Source: Burkholderia dolosa (GTDB taxonomy: Bacteria; Pseudomonadota; Gammaproteobacteria; Burkholderiales; Burkholderiaceae). From it: a DNA stretch of 64,000 nt. The stretch spans positions 1 to 64,000 of the forward strand of contig NZ_CABVPR010000005.1 of the NCBI RefSeq assembly GCF_902499135.1, read 5' to 3'. Below the pieces are notes generated by a model. That model saw nothing but the letters and a program-made list of their open reading frames with translations, had not been told where the DNA came from and did not search any database. Of this stretch, positions 44,990 to 54,641 are shown piece by piece (position 1 is the stretch's first letter; the number at the start of each line of letters is the position of its first letter). The translations under genes were made by a program, and so were the position numbers.

Positions 44990-47425
44990 GTGAGTAATTT
45001 CCTGATTCGCAAGGTGGCCGTGCTGGGCGCCGGCGTGATGGGCGCGCAGATCGCCGCGCACCTGATCAACGCGCGCGTGCCCGTGCTGCTGTTCGACCTG
45101 CCGGCCAAGGAAGGCCCGAAAAACGCGATCGCGCTGAAGGCGATCGAGAACCTGAAGAAGCTGTCGCCCGCGCCGTTCGGCGTGAAGGACGACGCGAAGT
45201 ACCTCGAAGCCGCGAACTACGAGGACGACATCGGGAAGCTCGCCGAATGCGACGTCGTGATCGAGGCGATCGCCGAGCGGATGGACTGGAAGCACGACCT
45301 GTACAAGAAGGTCGCGCCGCACATCGGTCCGAACGCGATCTTCGCGACCAACACGTCGGGCCTGTCGATCACGAAGCTCTCCGAAGGCTTCTCCGACGAA
45401 CTGAAGGCGCGCTTCTGCGGCGTGCACTTCTTCAATCCGCCGCGCTACATGCACCTCGTCGAGCTGATTCCGACCGCGCATACGCGTGCGGACATCCTCG
45501 ACCAGCTCGAGACGTTCCTGACGAGCGTCGTCGGCAAGGGCGTCGTGCGCGCGAAGGACACGCCGAACTTCATCGCGAACCGCGTCGGCATCTTCTCGAT
45601 CCTCGCGGTGATCACCGAGGCCGCGAAGTTCGGCCTGCGTTTCGACGAAGTCGACGACCTGACCGGCAGCCGCCTCGGCCGCGCGAAGTCGGCGACGTTC
45701 CGCACCGCGGACGTGGTCGGTCTCGACACGATGGCGCACGTGATCAAGACGATGCAGGACAACCTCGCCGACGATCCGTTCTTCCCGGTCTACCAGACGC
45801 CCGCGGTGCTCGCGGAGCTGGTCAAGCAGGGCGCGCTCGGCCAGAAGACGGGCGCCGGCTTCTACAAGAAGGAAGGCAAGACGATCAAGGTGCTCGACGC
45901 GAAGACCGGCACCTACGTCGACTCGGGCGCGAAGGCGGACGAGACGGTCGGCCGCATCCTGAAGCGTCCGCCGGCCGAGCGGCTGAAGCTGCTGCGCGAG
46001 ACGGATCATCCGCATGCGCAGTTCCTGTGGTCGATCTTCCGCGACGTGTTCCATTACATCGGCGTGCATCTCGAGTCGATCGCGGACAACGCGCGCGACG
46101 TCGATCTCGCGATCCGCTGGGGTTTCGGCTGGAACGAAGGCCCGTTCGAAGGCTGGCAGGCGGCCGGCTGGAAGCAGGTGGCCGAATGGGTGCAGGAAGA
46201 CATCGCGGCCGGCAAGGCGCTCGCCGGCGTGCCGCTGCCGTCGTGGGTGCTCGAAGGGCCGGTGGCCGACAACGGCGGCGTGCATACGGCCGAAGGCTCG
46301 TGGGCGCCGGCGTCGAAGCGCTTCGTGCCGCGCTCGAATCTCGCGGTGTACGACAAGCAGGTGTTCCGCGCGCCGCTGCTCGGCGAAGCGGGCGCCGATC
46401 CGAAGAGCTACGGCAAGACGCTGTTCGAGACCGACTCGGTGCGCGCGTGGGTCGACGATCGCGCCGGTGAAGACGACGTCGTGATCGTGTCGTTCAAGTC
46501 GAAGATGAACACGATCGGCCCGGGCGTGATCGACGGCCTCGTGCAGGCGATCGAGCTCGCGGAGAAGGACTACAAGGGCGTCGTGATCTGGCAGCCGACG
46601 TCGCTGAAGCTCGGCACGCCGGGCGGCCCGTTCTCGGCCGGCGCGAACCTCGAAGAGGCGATGCCCGCGTTCATGATGGGCGGCGCGAAGGGGATCGAGC
46701 CGTTCGTGAAGAAATTCCAGGAAGGCATGCTGCGCGTGAAGTACGCGAACGTGCCGGTGGTCGCGGCCGTGTCGGGCATCGCGCTCGGCGGCGGGTGCGA
46801 GCTGATGCTGCACAGCGCGAAGCGCGTCGTGCACGTCGAGAGCTACATCGGCCTCGTCGAAGTCGGCGTCGGCCTCGTGCCGGCCGGCGGCGGGCTGAAG
46901 GAGGCGGCGCTGCGTGCGGCAGAAGCCGCGGCGGCCGCGAACGCGACCAGCGATCTGCTGAAGTTCGTCACGAAGTCGTTCGAGAACGCGGCGATGGCGA
47001 AGGTGTCGTCGTCCGCGCACGACGCGCGCGCGATGGGCTACGTGAAGCCGTCCGACACGATCGTGTTCAACGTGTTCGAACTGCTCGACACCGCGAAGAA
47101 GGAAGCGCGTGCGCTGGCGGCCGCCGGCTACCGCGCGCCGCTGAAGGCGAAGGACGTGCCGGTCGCGGGCCGCTCGGCGATCGCGACGATCAAGGCGCAG
47201 CTCGTCAACATGCGCGACGGCCGCTTCATCAGCGACCACGACTACCTGATCGCGAGCCGCATTGCCGAAGCGGTGTGCGGCGGCGACGTCGAAGCCGGCA
47301 GTCTCGTCGACGAAGAATGGCTGCTCGCGCTGGAGCGGCGCGCGTTCGTCGAGCTGCTCGGTACGCAGAAGACGCAGGAGCGGATCATGGGCATGTTGCA
47401 GACCGGCAAGCCGGTGCGTAACTGA
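44990..47425 (+). CDS. 3-hydroxyacyl-CoA dehydrogenase / enoyl-CoA hydratase bifunctional enzyme
   Basis: An 811-residue fusion. The NAD-binding motif VAVLGAGVMGAQIAAHLI is at about residues 8-25, NTSGLSITKL and HFFNPPRYMHLVE complete the dehydrogenase, and two dehydrogenase C-terminal domains follow. The enoyl-CoA hydratase domain lies in the C-terminal third (PFSAGANLEEA and VSGIALGGGCELMLHSAKRV). The order is reversed from E. coli FadB, where the hydratase comes first. It carries out the hydration and oxidation steps. The GTG at 44990 has GGAG eight bases upstream; a GTG 16 codons earlier lacks one. Confidence 0.94.
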   Translation: MSNFLIRKVAVLGAGVMGAQIAAHLINARVPVLLFDLPAKEGPKNAIALKAIENLKKLSPAPFGVKDDAKYLEAANYEDDIGKLAECDVVIEAIAERMDWKHDLYKKVAPHIGPNAIFATNTSGLSITKLSEGFSDELKARFCGVHFFNPPRYMHLVELIPTAHTRADILDQLETFLTSVVGKGVVRAKDTPNFIANRVGIFSILAVITEAAKFGLRFDEVDDLTGSRLGRAKSATFRTADVVGLDTMAHVIKTMQDNLADDPFFPVYQTPAVLAELVKQGALGQKTGAGFYKKEGKTIKVLDAKTGTYVDSGAKADETVGRILKRPPAERLKLLRETDHPHAQFLWSIFRDVFHYIGVHLESIADNARDVDLAIRWGFGWNEGPFEGWQAAGWKQVAEWVQEDIAAGKALAGVPLPSWVLEGPVADNGGVHTAEGSWAPASKRFVPRSNLAVYDKQVFRAPLLGEAGADPKSYGKTLFETDSVRAWVDDRAGEDDVVIVSFKSKMNTIGPGVIDGLVQAIELAEKDYKGVVIWQPTSLKLGTPGGPFSAGANLEEAMPAFMMGGAKGIEPFVKKFQEGMLRVKYANVPVVAAVSGIALGGGCELMLHSAKRVVHVESYIGLVEVGVGLVPAGGGLKEAALRAAEAAAAANATSDLLKFVTKSFENAAMAKVSSSAHDARAMGYVKPSDTIVFNVFELLDTAKKEARALAAAGYRAPLKAKDVPVAGRSAIATIKAQLVNMRDGRFISDHDYLIASRIAEAVCGGDVEAGSLVDEEWLLALERRAFVELLGTQKTQERIMGMLQTGKPVRN

Positions 47426-47434
47426 CGATCGTGT

Positions 47435-47771
47435 TCAAGGCCGGAGTCGGCGTTGATGCGCGGACGCTGGCCGATCGTTGACGCATGGGGACCGGGGTGA
47501 GCGCGCAAGCGCGAACTCGGATCGACTCGAAGTATGGGATCGGAGTGAGGCGTTAAGCGTCAACTCCGGTTGACCGCAAGGCATGGGATCGGGGTAAGCG
47601 CTGAAGCGTCAACTCCGGTCGACCGCAAAGCATGGGACCGGAGTAAGCGCCAAAGCGCCAACTCCGGTCGACCGCAAAGCATGGGACCGGAGTAAGCGCC
47701 AAAGCGCCAACTCCGATCGACCGCAAAGCATGGGATCGGAGTAAGGCGCTAAAGCGCCAACTCCGATCGAC
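47435..47771 (+). repeat. Tandem array of 49-bp hairpin-forming repeats
   Basis: CATGGGA-type unit starts recur at exactly 49-bp steps: 47484, 47533, 47582, 47631, 47680 and 47729, with a degenerate unit from 47435. Each good unit has the form ATGGGAYCGGAGTAAG, then GCGCYAAAGCGCC, then AACTCCGRTCGACCGCAAAG, and folds into a hairpin. In the unit at 47729 GATCGGAGT (47734-47742) pairs with ACTCCGATC (47760-47768) and GGCGCT with AGCGCC inside. In the unit at 47631 the arms are GACCGGAGT/ACTCCGGTC, a compensated change. The array fills the gap between the fusion enzyme and the thiolase gene and ends at the thiolase ribosome site. Confidence 0.95.
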
Positions 47772-47783
47772 AGGAGTCTCGAA

Positions 47784-48983
<1,200 letters not shown>

Positions 48984-49005
48984 GCGGGACGGTACGCTGA
49001 CGACG

Positions 49006-49041
49006 ACGGTGCGCGGGCCGCAAGCTCGCGCACCGTTTTTT
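49006..49041 (+). terminator. Terminator after the thiolase gene
   Basis: A 10-bp perfect stem ACGGTGCGCG/CGCGCACCGT (49006-49015, 49027-49036) with an 11-nt loop and six T. It stands only 33 bp before the start of the enoyl-CoA hydratase gene on the same strand. Confidence 0.9.
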
Positions 49042-49073
49042 CATTCCGGTAGGGGAAGTCAAAGGAGACGGTT

Positions 49074-49841
49074 GTGGCCGATATTCAAGTGGAACGCGCC
49101 GACGGCGTGCTGACGATCACGATCGCACGCGCGGCGAAGAAAAATGCGCTGACGGCGGCGATGTACCAGACGATGGCCGATGCGCTCGCCGACGCCGAAG
49201 AAGACAACGCGGTGCGCGCGATCCTGGTGCGCGGCAGCGACGGCAACTTCAGCGCGGGGAACGACCTCGAGGATTTCGTGAAGTCGCCGCCGAACGATCC
49301 GAACGCGCCGGTGTTTCAGTTCCTCGCGCGGATCAGCGGCGCGGCCAAGCCGATCGTCGCGGCCGTGCCGGGCGTCGCGGTCGGCGTCGGCGTGACGATG
49401 CTGCTGCACTGCGACCTCGTCTATGCGGCCGACGTCGCGACGTTCTCGCTGCCGTTCGCGCAGCTCGGGCTGTGTCCGGAGGCGGCGTCGAGCGCGCTGC
49501 TGCCGCGCGTCGCCGGTCATCAGATCGCCGCAGAAAAGCTGCTGCTCGGCGAGCCGTTCGATGCGCTCGAAGCGCACCGGATCGGCATCGTGAACCGCGT
49601 GCTGCCGGCGGCCGAACTCGACGCGTTTGCGGCGAAGCAGGCCGCGAAGCTCGCGGCGCTGCCGGCGTCGTCGCTGCGCGTGACGAAGGCGCTGCTGAAG
49701 GATACCGGCGGCGTCGACGTGACCGCCCGGATGGCCGAGGAGGCGCGCCACTTCGCCGAGATGCTGCGGGCGCCGGCCGCGCGCGAGGCGATGACGGCGT
49801 TCTTCGAGAAGCGCAAGCCGGATTTTCGCCAGTTCGACTGA
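49074..49841 (+). CDS. Enoyl-CoA hydratase/isomerase-family protein
   Basis: A 255-residue crotonase-fold protein. The oxyanion segment FSAGNDLEDFVKSP (about residues 60-73) and the second block GVAVGVGVTMLLHCDLVYAADVATFSLPFAQLGLCPEAASS (about 98-140) are clear; the latter lacks the paired catalytic glutamates of true hydratases, so isomerase or hydrolase chemistry is possible. The start is GTG with AAAGGAGA upstream. It belongs with the beta-oxidation genes but lies beyond a strong terminator, so its level depends on read-through or an unseen promoter. Confidence 0.88.
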   Translation: MADIQVERADGVLTITIARAAKKNALTAAMYQTMADALADAEEDNAVRAILVRGSDGNFSAGNDLEDFVKSPPNDPNAPVFQFLARISGAAKPIVAAVPGVAVGVGVTMLLHCDLVYAADVATFSLPFAQLGLCPEAASSALLPRVAGHQIAAEKLLLGEPFDALEAHRIGIVNRVLPAAELDAFAAKQAAKLAALPASSLRVTKALLKDTGGVDVTARMAEEARHFAEMLRAPAAREAMTAFFEKRKPDFRQFD

Positions 49842-49884
49842 CGGCGCGGCTGCGCCGCGGTTCGGCTCGACGCGGGGCGGCCGT

Positions 49885-50709
49885 TCAGGCCGTGCCGTAA
49901 TCGACGTGACCGGTTTCGCGGCAGAAGCTGACGAGCCGCAAACCGGCCGCCTTCGCGATGTCGATCGCGAGCGACGACGGCGCGGAGATCGTCGCGACCA
50001 TCGGGATGCCGACGCGCGCCGCCTTGCGCACGAGCTCGTAGCTCGCGCGGCTCGACAGGAACACGAAACCGTCGGTCGCGTCGGCGCGCGCGAGCACCAG
50101 CGAGCCGATCAGCTTGTCGAGCGCGTTGTGGCGGCCGACGTCCTCGAACGCGGTGCGGATCGCGCCTGTTGCGTCGCACCACGCGGCCGCATGCAGACCG
50201 CCGGTCAACTGCGTGAGCGTCTGGTGCGTCGGCAGCGCGTGCGCGGCGCGCGCGAGCGCGTCCGGCGCGAGGCGTGCGAGAAAGCCCGTGTCGGGAACGC
50301 GTTCCGGCGCGAGATCGAGCAGATCGATGCTTTCGATTCCGCATACGCCGCAGCCGGTACGCCCGGCGAGCGCGCGGCGGCGCTCCTTCAGCGCGGCGAA
50401 CGCCTGCTGGACGACGTCCAGATGCACCTCGGCGTGCGGCAGCGACGCGTCGGTGTGCAGGATCACGTCGATGTCCTTGATGTCGCTGCCGCGCTCGACG
50501 ATTCCTTCGGACATCGCGAAACCGACCGCGAACGCTTCCAGATCGCGCGGCGTGCACATCATCACCGCGTGCGAAATGCCGTTGAAGACGAGCGCGACCG
50601 GCCATTCCTGGCCGACGTAATCGTGCGCGGTTTCGACGGCGCCGCCGCGCATGCGCCGCACGGGCAGTTCGATCGCGCCGCGCGGTTCGGCTGTTTCGGT
50701 CGGATTCAC
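49885..50709 (-). CDS. fdhD: Formate dehydrogenase accessory sulfurtransferase FdhD
   Basis: A 274-residue protein that passes sulfur to the molybdenum cofactor of formate dehydrogenase. The catalytic cysteine pair is in GRTGCGVCGIES (about residues 117-128), and AFEDVGRHNALDKLIG and VFLSSRASYELVRKAA are the other family blocks. The start is GTG; I prefer 50709 because GGGAG is five bases away, though a GTG two codons upstream (50715) is in frame. The divergent neighbour is a nitrate-reductase-associated protein, which also suits molybdoenzyme metabolism. Confidence 0.92.
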   Translation of the reverse strand: MNPTETAEPRGAIELPVRRMRGGAVETAHDYVGQEWPVALVFNGISHAVMMCTPRDLEAFAVGFAMSEGIVERGSDIKDIDVILHTDASLPHAEVHLDVVQQAFAALKERRRALAGRTGCGVCGIESIDLLDLAPERVPDTGFLARLAPDALARAAHALPTHQTLTQLTGGLHAAAWCDATGAIRTAFEDVGRHNALDKLIGSLVLARADATDGFVFLSSRASYELVRKAARVGIPMVATISAPSSLAIDIAKAAGLRLVSFCRETGHVDYGTA

Positions 50710-50831
50710 GAGCACTCCCGTTGATTCGAAGCGCGGCCGGCAGCCGATCGTGGCCGCCGGGCGCGCGCAGAGGTTCTAAAATACCCCAGGCACGCCGGCC
50801 GCGCCGGCATCCGCCACGTCAGGTAACGACC

Positions 50832-51314
50832 ATGGGACTCAGCGACGCTCCGCTGCTATTCAATTTCGAACACGTATCGTCGGAAAACCTCACGTACATT
50901 CCGATGATCGTGCGCTTCAATCTCGACCGCTTCGGGCTGCGGATCTCGCTCGAGCAGTGGCAGCTGCTGCCGCTCGAGGATCGCAAGCTGCTCGCGCGCT
51001 TTCCGGCCGACGACGACACCGCGATCGAGCCGAACTTCGATCATGCGCTGTTCGAGATGCTGCGCACGCACGCCGATCTCGAGCCCGAGTGGTTCGAGCC
51101 GGACGCGCAGCCGGCATGGCGCGACACCGACACGGTGCCCGACGCGCTCGTGCGGCAGAGCGCGCTCGCCGGCGTGCCGGCGCCTGCGCTCGCGCAGTGG
51201 CGGCAGCTCGCGCCGTTCCAGCGCTACGTGCTGTGCAAGCTGTCGCGCAAGTCGAAGCTCAATCACGACTTCCTGCCCGCGATGCGCGAATTCGGCCTGA
51301 CGGCCGCGCACTGA
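50832..51314 (+). CDS. Nitrate reductase-associated protein (conserved family)
   Basis: A 160-residue soluble protein beginning MGLSDAPLLFNFEHVSSENLTYIPMIVRFNLDRFG. This matches a small family often found beside nitrate reductase or molybdoenzyme genes and annotated only by that association. It has no membrane segment and no recognised catalytic motif. It diverges from fdhD. ATG 50832 is chosen because family similarity starts there; the longer frame runs into low-complexity text. TAAAAT at 50775-50780 could be its -10 box. Confidence 0.75.
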   Translation: MGLSDAPLLFNFEHVSSENLTYIPMIVRFNLDRFGLRISLEQWQLLPLEDRKLLARFPADDDTAIEPNFDHALFEMLRTHADLEPEWFEPDAQPAWRDTDTVPDALVRQSALAGVPAPALAQWRQLAPFQRYVLCKLSRKSKLNHDFLPAMREFGLTAAH

Positions 51315-51336
51315 CGATCGCGGCGCCGGTCGCGCA

Positions 51337-51732
51337 TCAGAGCGGCGGCAGCGGCCGCGGCTTGCGATCCGCGCCGGTCGCGACGTACGTGAGCGTCGCT
51401 TCGGTGACCTTCACGACTTCGCCCATCAGCCGCATGCGCTGCGCATACACTTCGACGTCGACCGTGACCGACGTGTTGCCGGTGCGCGTGATGGTCGCGT
51501 AGAAGCTCAGCAGATCGCCGACGAACACCGGCTGCTTGAATACGAACGAGTTGACCGCGACCGTCGCGACGCGCCCGTTCGCCCGCTGGCTCGCGGGAAT
51601 CGAGCCGGCGATGTCGACCTGCGACATGATCCAGCCGCCGAACACGTCGCCGTGGACGTTCGCGTCGTGCGGTTGCGGGACGACGCGCAGCGCGGGCTGC
51701 TTCTGCGGGAGTTCGAGGGTCGGTTCGGTCAT
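51337..51732 (-). CDS. Acyl-CoA thioesterase (hotdog fold, YciA-like)
   Basis: A 131-residue single hotdog-domain thioesterase. HDANVHGDVFGGWIMSQVDIAGSIPA is the usual substrate-binding block with the catalytic Asp in the following helix region, and KQPVFVGDLLSFYATITRTGNTSVTVDVEVYA is the conserved strand pair. It hydrolyses acyl-CoAs to free acids. It is divergent from the Atm1-type exporter and ends 22 bp from the preceding gene's stop. Confidence 0.9.
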   Translation of the reverse strand: MTEPTLELPQKQPALRVVPQPHDANVHGDVFGGWIMSQVDIAGSIPASQRANGRVATVAVNSFVFKQPVFVGDLLSFYATITRTGNTSVTVDVEVYAQRMRLMGEVVKVTEATLTYVATGADRKPRPLPPL

Positions 51733-51906
51733 GGGGCTGCTTTCATCCTGTAAGAAACGTGCCGCCCGCGCGCAGCACGGCCGGCAAGGCCGCCGGCAGC
51801 GGCGCGAAGCGGCTTCTGCGACAATACGACGTCCGCAAATTGTACGAGAAAGTGCGCGATCCGGCCGCCGCTCGCGCGCCGGCACCCGCCGCCGATTCCT
51901 TCCCCC

Positions 51907-53778
51907 ATGCGCCGATATTCCGCTTCCGGCGAGCCGGCTCCGGCTCCGACCGGCCCTCGCAACGACTGGCAGACGATCCGGTCGCTGCTGCCGTATCTGA
52001 CGACCTACAAATGGCGCGTCGCGCTCGCGCTCGCGTGCCTGATCGGCGCGAAGGTCGCGAACCTCGGCGTGCCGGTCGTGATGAAGCGCATCGTCGATCA
52101 TCTGTCGGCCGTGCAGCAGCTGACCGCGCTCGGCCGCGCGGAACAACCGGCCGGCGTCGTGCTCGCGGGCGGCGTCGGGCTGCTCGTCGTCGCGTATGCG
52201 CTCGTGCGGCTGTCGACGTCGCTGTTTACCGAGCTGCGCGAGATCCTGTTCTCGAAGGTGACCGAGAGCGCGGTGCGCCAGCTCGCGCTGCAGGTGTTCC
52301 GGCATCTGCACGGGCTGTCGCTGCGGTTCCATCTCGAACGGCAGACGGGCGGGATGTCGCGCGACATCGAGCGCGGCACGCGCGGGATCCAGCAGCTGAT
52401 TTCGTATTCGCTGTACAGCATCCTGCCGACGCTCGTCGAGGTCGGGCTCGTGCTCGGCTTCTTCGTCGTCAAGTACGACGCGTATTACGCGTACGTGACG
52501 TTCGCGGCGCTGATCGCGTACATCGTGTTCACGGTGAAGGTCACGAACTGGCGCACGCATTTTCGTCGCACGATGAACGAACTCGATTCGCGTGCGAACT
52601 CGCGCGCGATCGACTCGCTGATCAACTACGAGACGGTCAAGTATTTCGGCAACGAGGAGTGGGAGGCGCAGCGCTACGACGAGAACCTGAAGCGCTACCG
52701 GAAGGCGGCGATCCGGTCGCAGAACTCGCTGTCGCTGCTGAACTTCGGCCAGCAGGCGATCATCGGCACGGGGCTCGTGTTCATCCTGTGGCGCGCGACG
52801 CAAGGCGTGCTCGCGGGCAGGCTGACGCTCGGCGATCTCGTGCTGATCAACACGTTCATGCTGCAGCTGTACATCCCGCTGAACTTTCTCGGCGTCGTCT
52901 ATCGCGAGCTGAAGCAGAGCCTCACCGACATGGACCGGATGTTCGGGCTGCTGTCGGCCGCGAAGGAAGTCGCCGATCGGCCCGATGCGCCACCGCTCGC
53001 GGTCGCCGGCGGGCAAGTGCGCTTCGAGCACGTGAACTTCGCGTACGAGCCGTCGCGGCCGATCCTGCACGACGTGACGTTCACGATCGAGGCCGGTACG
53101 ACGACCGCGGTGGTCGGCCACAGCGGCTCCGGGAAGTCGACGCTGTCGCGCCTGCTGTTCCGCTTCTACGATCTGAGCCGCGATGGCGGCGGCGCGATCC
53201 GGATCGACGGGCAGGACATCCGCGACGTCACGCAGGCGTCGCTGCGCGCATCGATCGGGATCGTGCCGCAGGACACCGTGCTGTTCAACGACTCGATCTA
53301 CTACAACATCGCGTACGGCCGGCCGAGCGCGACGCGCGACGAGGTGATCGCGGCCGCGCGCGCCGCGCATATCCACGACTTCATCGAAAGTCTGCCGAAG
53401 GGCTATGACACGCCGGTCGGCGAGCGCGGGCTGAAGCTGTCCGGCGGCGAGAAACAGCGCGTCGCGATCGCGCGCACGCTGCTGAAGAATCCGCCGATCC
53501 TGCTGTTCGACGAAGCGACGTCGGCGCTCGATTCGCGTTCGGAGCGCGCGATCCAGCACGAGCTCGACCGGATCGCGCGGCAGCGGACCACGCTCGTGAT
53601 CGCGCATCGGCTGTCGACGGTCGTGCATGCGCAGCAGATTCTCGTGATGGATCACGGGCGCATCGTCGAGCGCGGCACGCACGACGAACTCGTGCGCGCG
53701 GACGGACTGTATGCGCAGATGTGGGCGCTGCAGCAGCAGCGCGCGGCGGCGGCCGGCGAAGAAGCCGAAGCCGTGTGA
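51907..53778 (+). CDS. Atm1-type ABC exporter (heavy-metal/glutathione-conjugate family)
   Basis: A 623-residue half-transporter: a six-helix membrane domain (about residues 30-340) joined to an ATPase. Walker A is GHSGSGKST near residue 403, the signature LSGGEKQRVAIARTLLKNP near 511, Walker B ILLFDEATSALDSRS near 530 and the H-loop IAHRLST near 560. The membrane segment INYETVKYFGNEEWEAQRYDE is the mark of the Atm1/HMT1 group, which exports glutathione-linked metals or sulfur species. It should work as a homodimer. Confidence 0.93.
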   Translation: MRRYSASGEPAPAPTGPRNDWQTIRSLLPYLTTYKWRVALALACLIGAKVANLGVPVVMKRIVDHLSAVQQLTALGRAEQPAGVVLAGGVGLLVVAYALVRLSTSLFTELREILFSKVTESAVRQLALQVFRHLHGLSLRFHLERQTGGMSRDIERGTRGIQQLISYSLYSILPTLVEVGLVLGFFVVKYDAYYAYVTFAALIAYIVFTVKVTNWRTHFRRTMNELDSRANSRAIDSLINYETVKYFGNEEWEAQRYDENLKRYRKAAIRSQNSLSLLNFGQQAIIGTGLVFILWRATQGVLAGRLTLGDLVLINTFMLQLYIPLNFLGVVYRELKQSLTDMDRMFGLLSAAKEVADRPDAPPLAVAGGQVRFEHVNFAYEPSRPILHDVTFTIEAGTTTAVVGHSGSGKSTLSRLLFRFYDLSRDGGGAIRIDGQDIRDVTQASLRASIGIVPQDTVLFNDSIYYNIAYGRPSATRDEVIAAARAAHIHDFIESLPKGYDTPVGERGLKLSGGEKQRVAIARTLLKNPPILLFDEATSALDSRSERAIQHELDRIARQRTTLVIAHRLSTVVHAQQILVMDHGRIVERGTHDELVRADGLYAQMWALQQQRAAAAGEEAEAV

Positions 53779-53881
53779 CGGCGTGCCGCGCCCGCGCGGC
53801 GCGGCACGGGGATCGCGGCGACGTACGGGGCGGCGCGCGGCCGCGCGTTGCGCGGATGGCGCGCGCGACGCGCTCGACGAA

Positions 53882-54601
53882 TCAGCCGGCCGCGCGCAGT
53901 CGCGCGTCGAGCTCGCCGAGCTGCGCCGGCGTGCCGACGTTCTCCCATACGCCTTCGTACAGTTCGCCGGTTGCGCGGCCGGCTTCGATCGTCGCGCGAT
54001 AGTACGGCGTCAGCGCGCGCCGCGTGCCGGGCGCGAGGTCGTGAAACATCCGCGTGTCGTAGAGGCCGATGTTGCCGAACGTCAGCCGCGCGGCGCCGTC
54101 GAGCGACAGGCGGCCGTCGTCGTCGAGCGCGAAGTCGCCGGCCGGGTGGAACGGCGGGTTCGGCACCATCACGAGGTGCATCGCCGGCTCGTCGAGCGCG
54201 GCCATCCGCGCGGCGCGCGGCGCGAGCGTCCGGTAGTCGAACGCGCAGAACACGTCGCCGCTGACCGCGACGAACACGATCGGCCGGCCGTCGCGTTCGA
54301 GTAGCGGCAGCGCCTGCGCGATGCCGCCGGCCGTTTCCAGCGCATCGGTTTCGGCCGAATAGCGCAGCTTCACGCCCCAGCGCGAACCGTCGCCGAGCGC
54401 GGCTTCGATCTGCTCGCCGAGCCACGCGTGATTGATCACGATCGTGTCGACGCCGGCACGCGCGAGCGCCTCGATCTGCCAGACGATCAGCGGCTTGCCG
54501 CCGGCTTCGAGAAGCGGTTTCGGCCGGGTGTCGGTCAGCGGACGCATCCGTTCGCCGCGGCCGGCGGCGAAGATCATCGCCGTGGTCAGGGTGTCGCTCA
54601 T
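53882..54601 (-). CDS. murU: N-acetylmuramate alpha-1-phosphate uridylyltransferase
   Basis: A 239-residue nucleotidyltransferase. The signature MIFAAGRGERMRPLTDTRPKPLLEAGGKPLI at the N-terminus binds UTP; VAVSGDVFCAFD supplies the metal-binding aspartate. MurU makes UDP-MurNAc from MurNAc-1-phosphate in the cell-wall recycling route that bypasses de novo synthesis and gives intrinsic fosfomycin tolerance. It lies 40 bp downstream of amgK, its pathway partner. Confidence 0.92.
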   Translation of the reverse strand: MSDTLTTAMIFAAGRGERMRPLTDTRPKPLLEAGGKPLIVWQIEALARAGVDTIVINHAWLGEQIEAALGDGSRWGVKLRYSAETDALETAGGIAQALPLLERDGRPIVFVAVSGDVFCAFDYRTLAPRAARMAALDEPAMHLVMVPNPPFHPAGDFALDDDGRLSLDGAARLTFGNIGLYDTRMFHDLAPGTRRALTPYYRATIEAGRATGELYEGVWENVGTPAQLGELDARLRAAG

Positions 54602-54641
54602 CTTCTGCTGGTATCGCTGGATATTGGCTGGTATCGGGCGG

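Noticed and set aside
47435-47771. Regularly spaced repeats resembling a CRISPR array
   Set aside because: The units are contiguous 49-bp tandem repeats with no variable spacers, and no cas genes are in the window.
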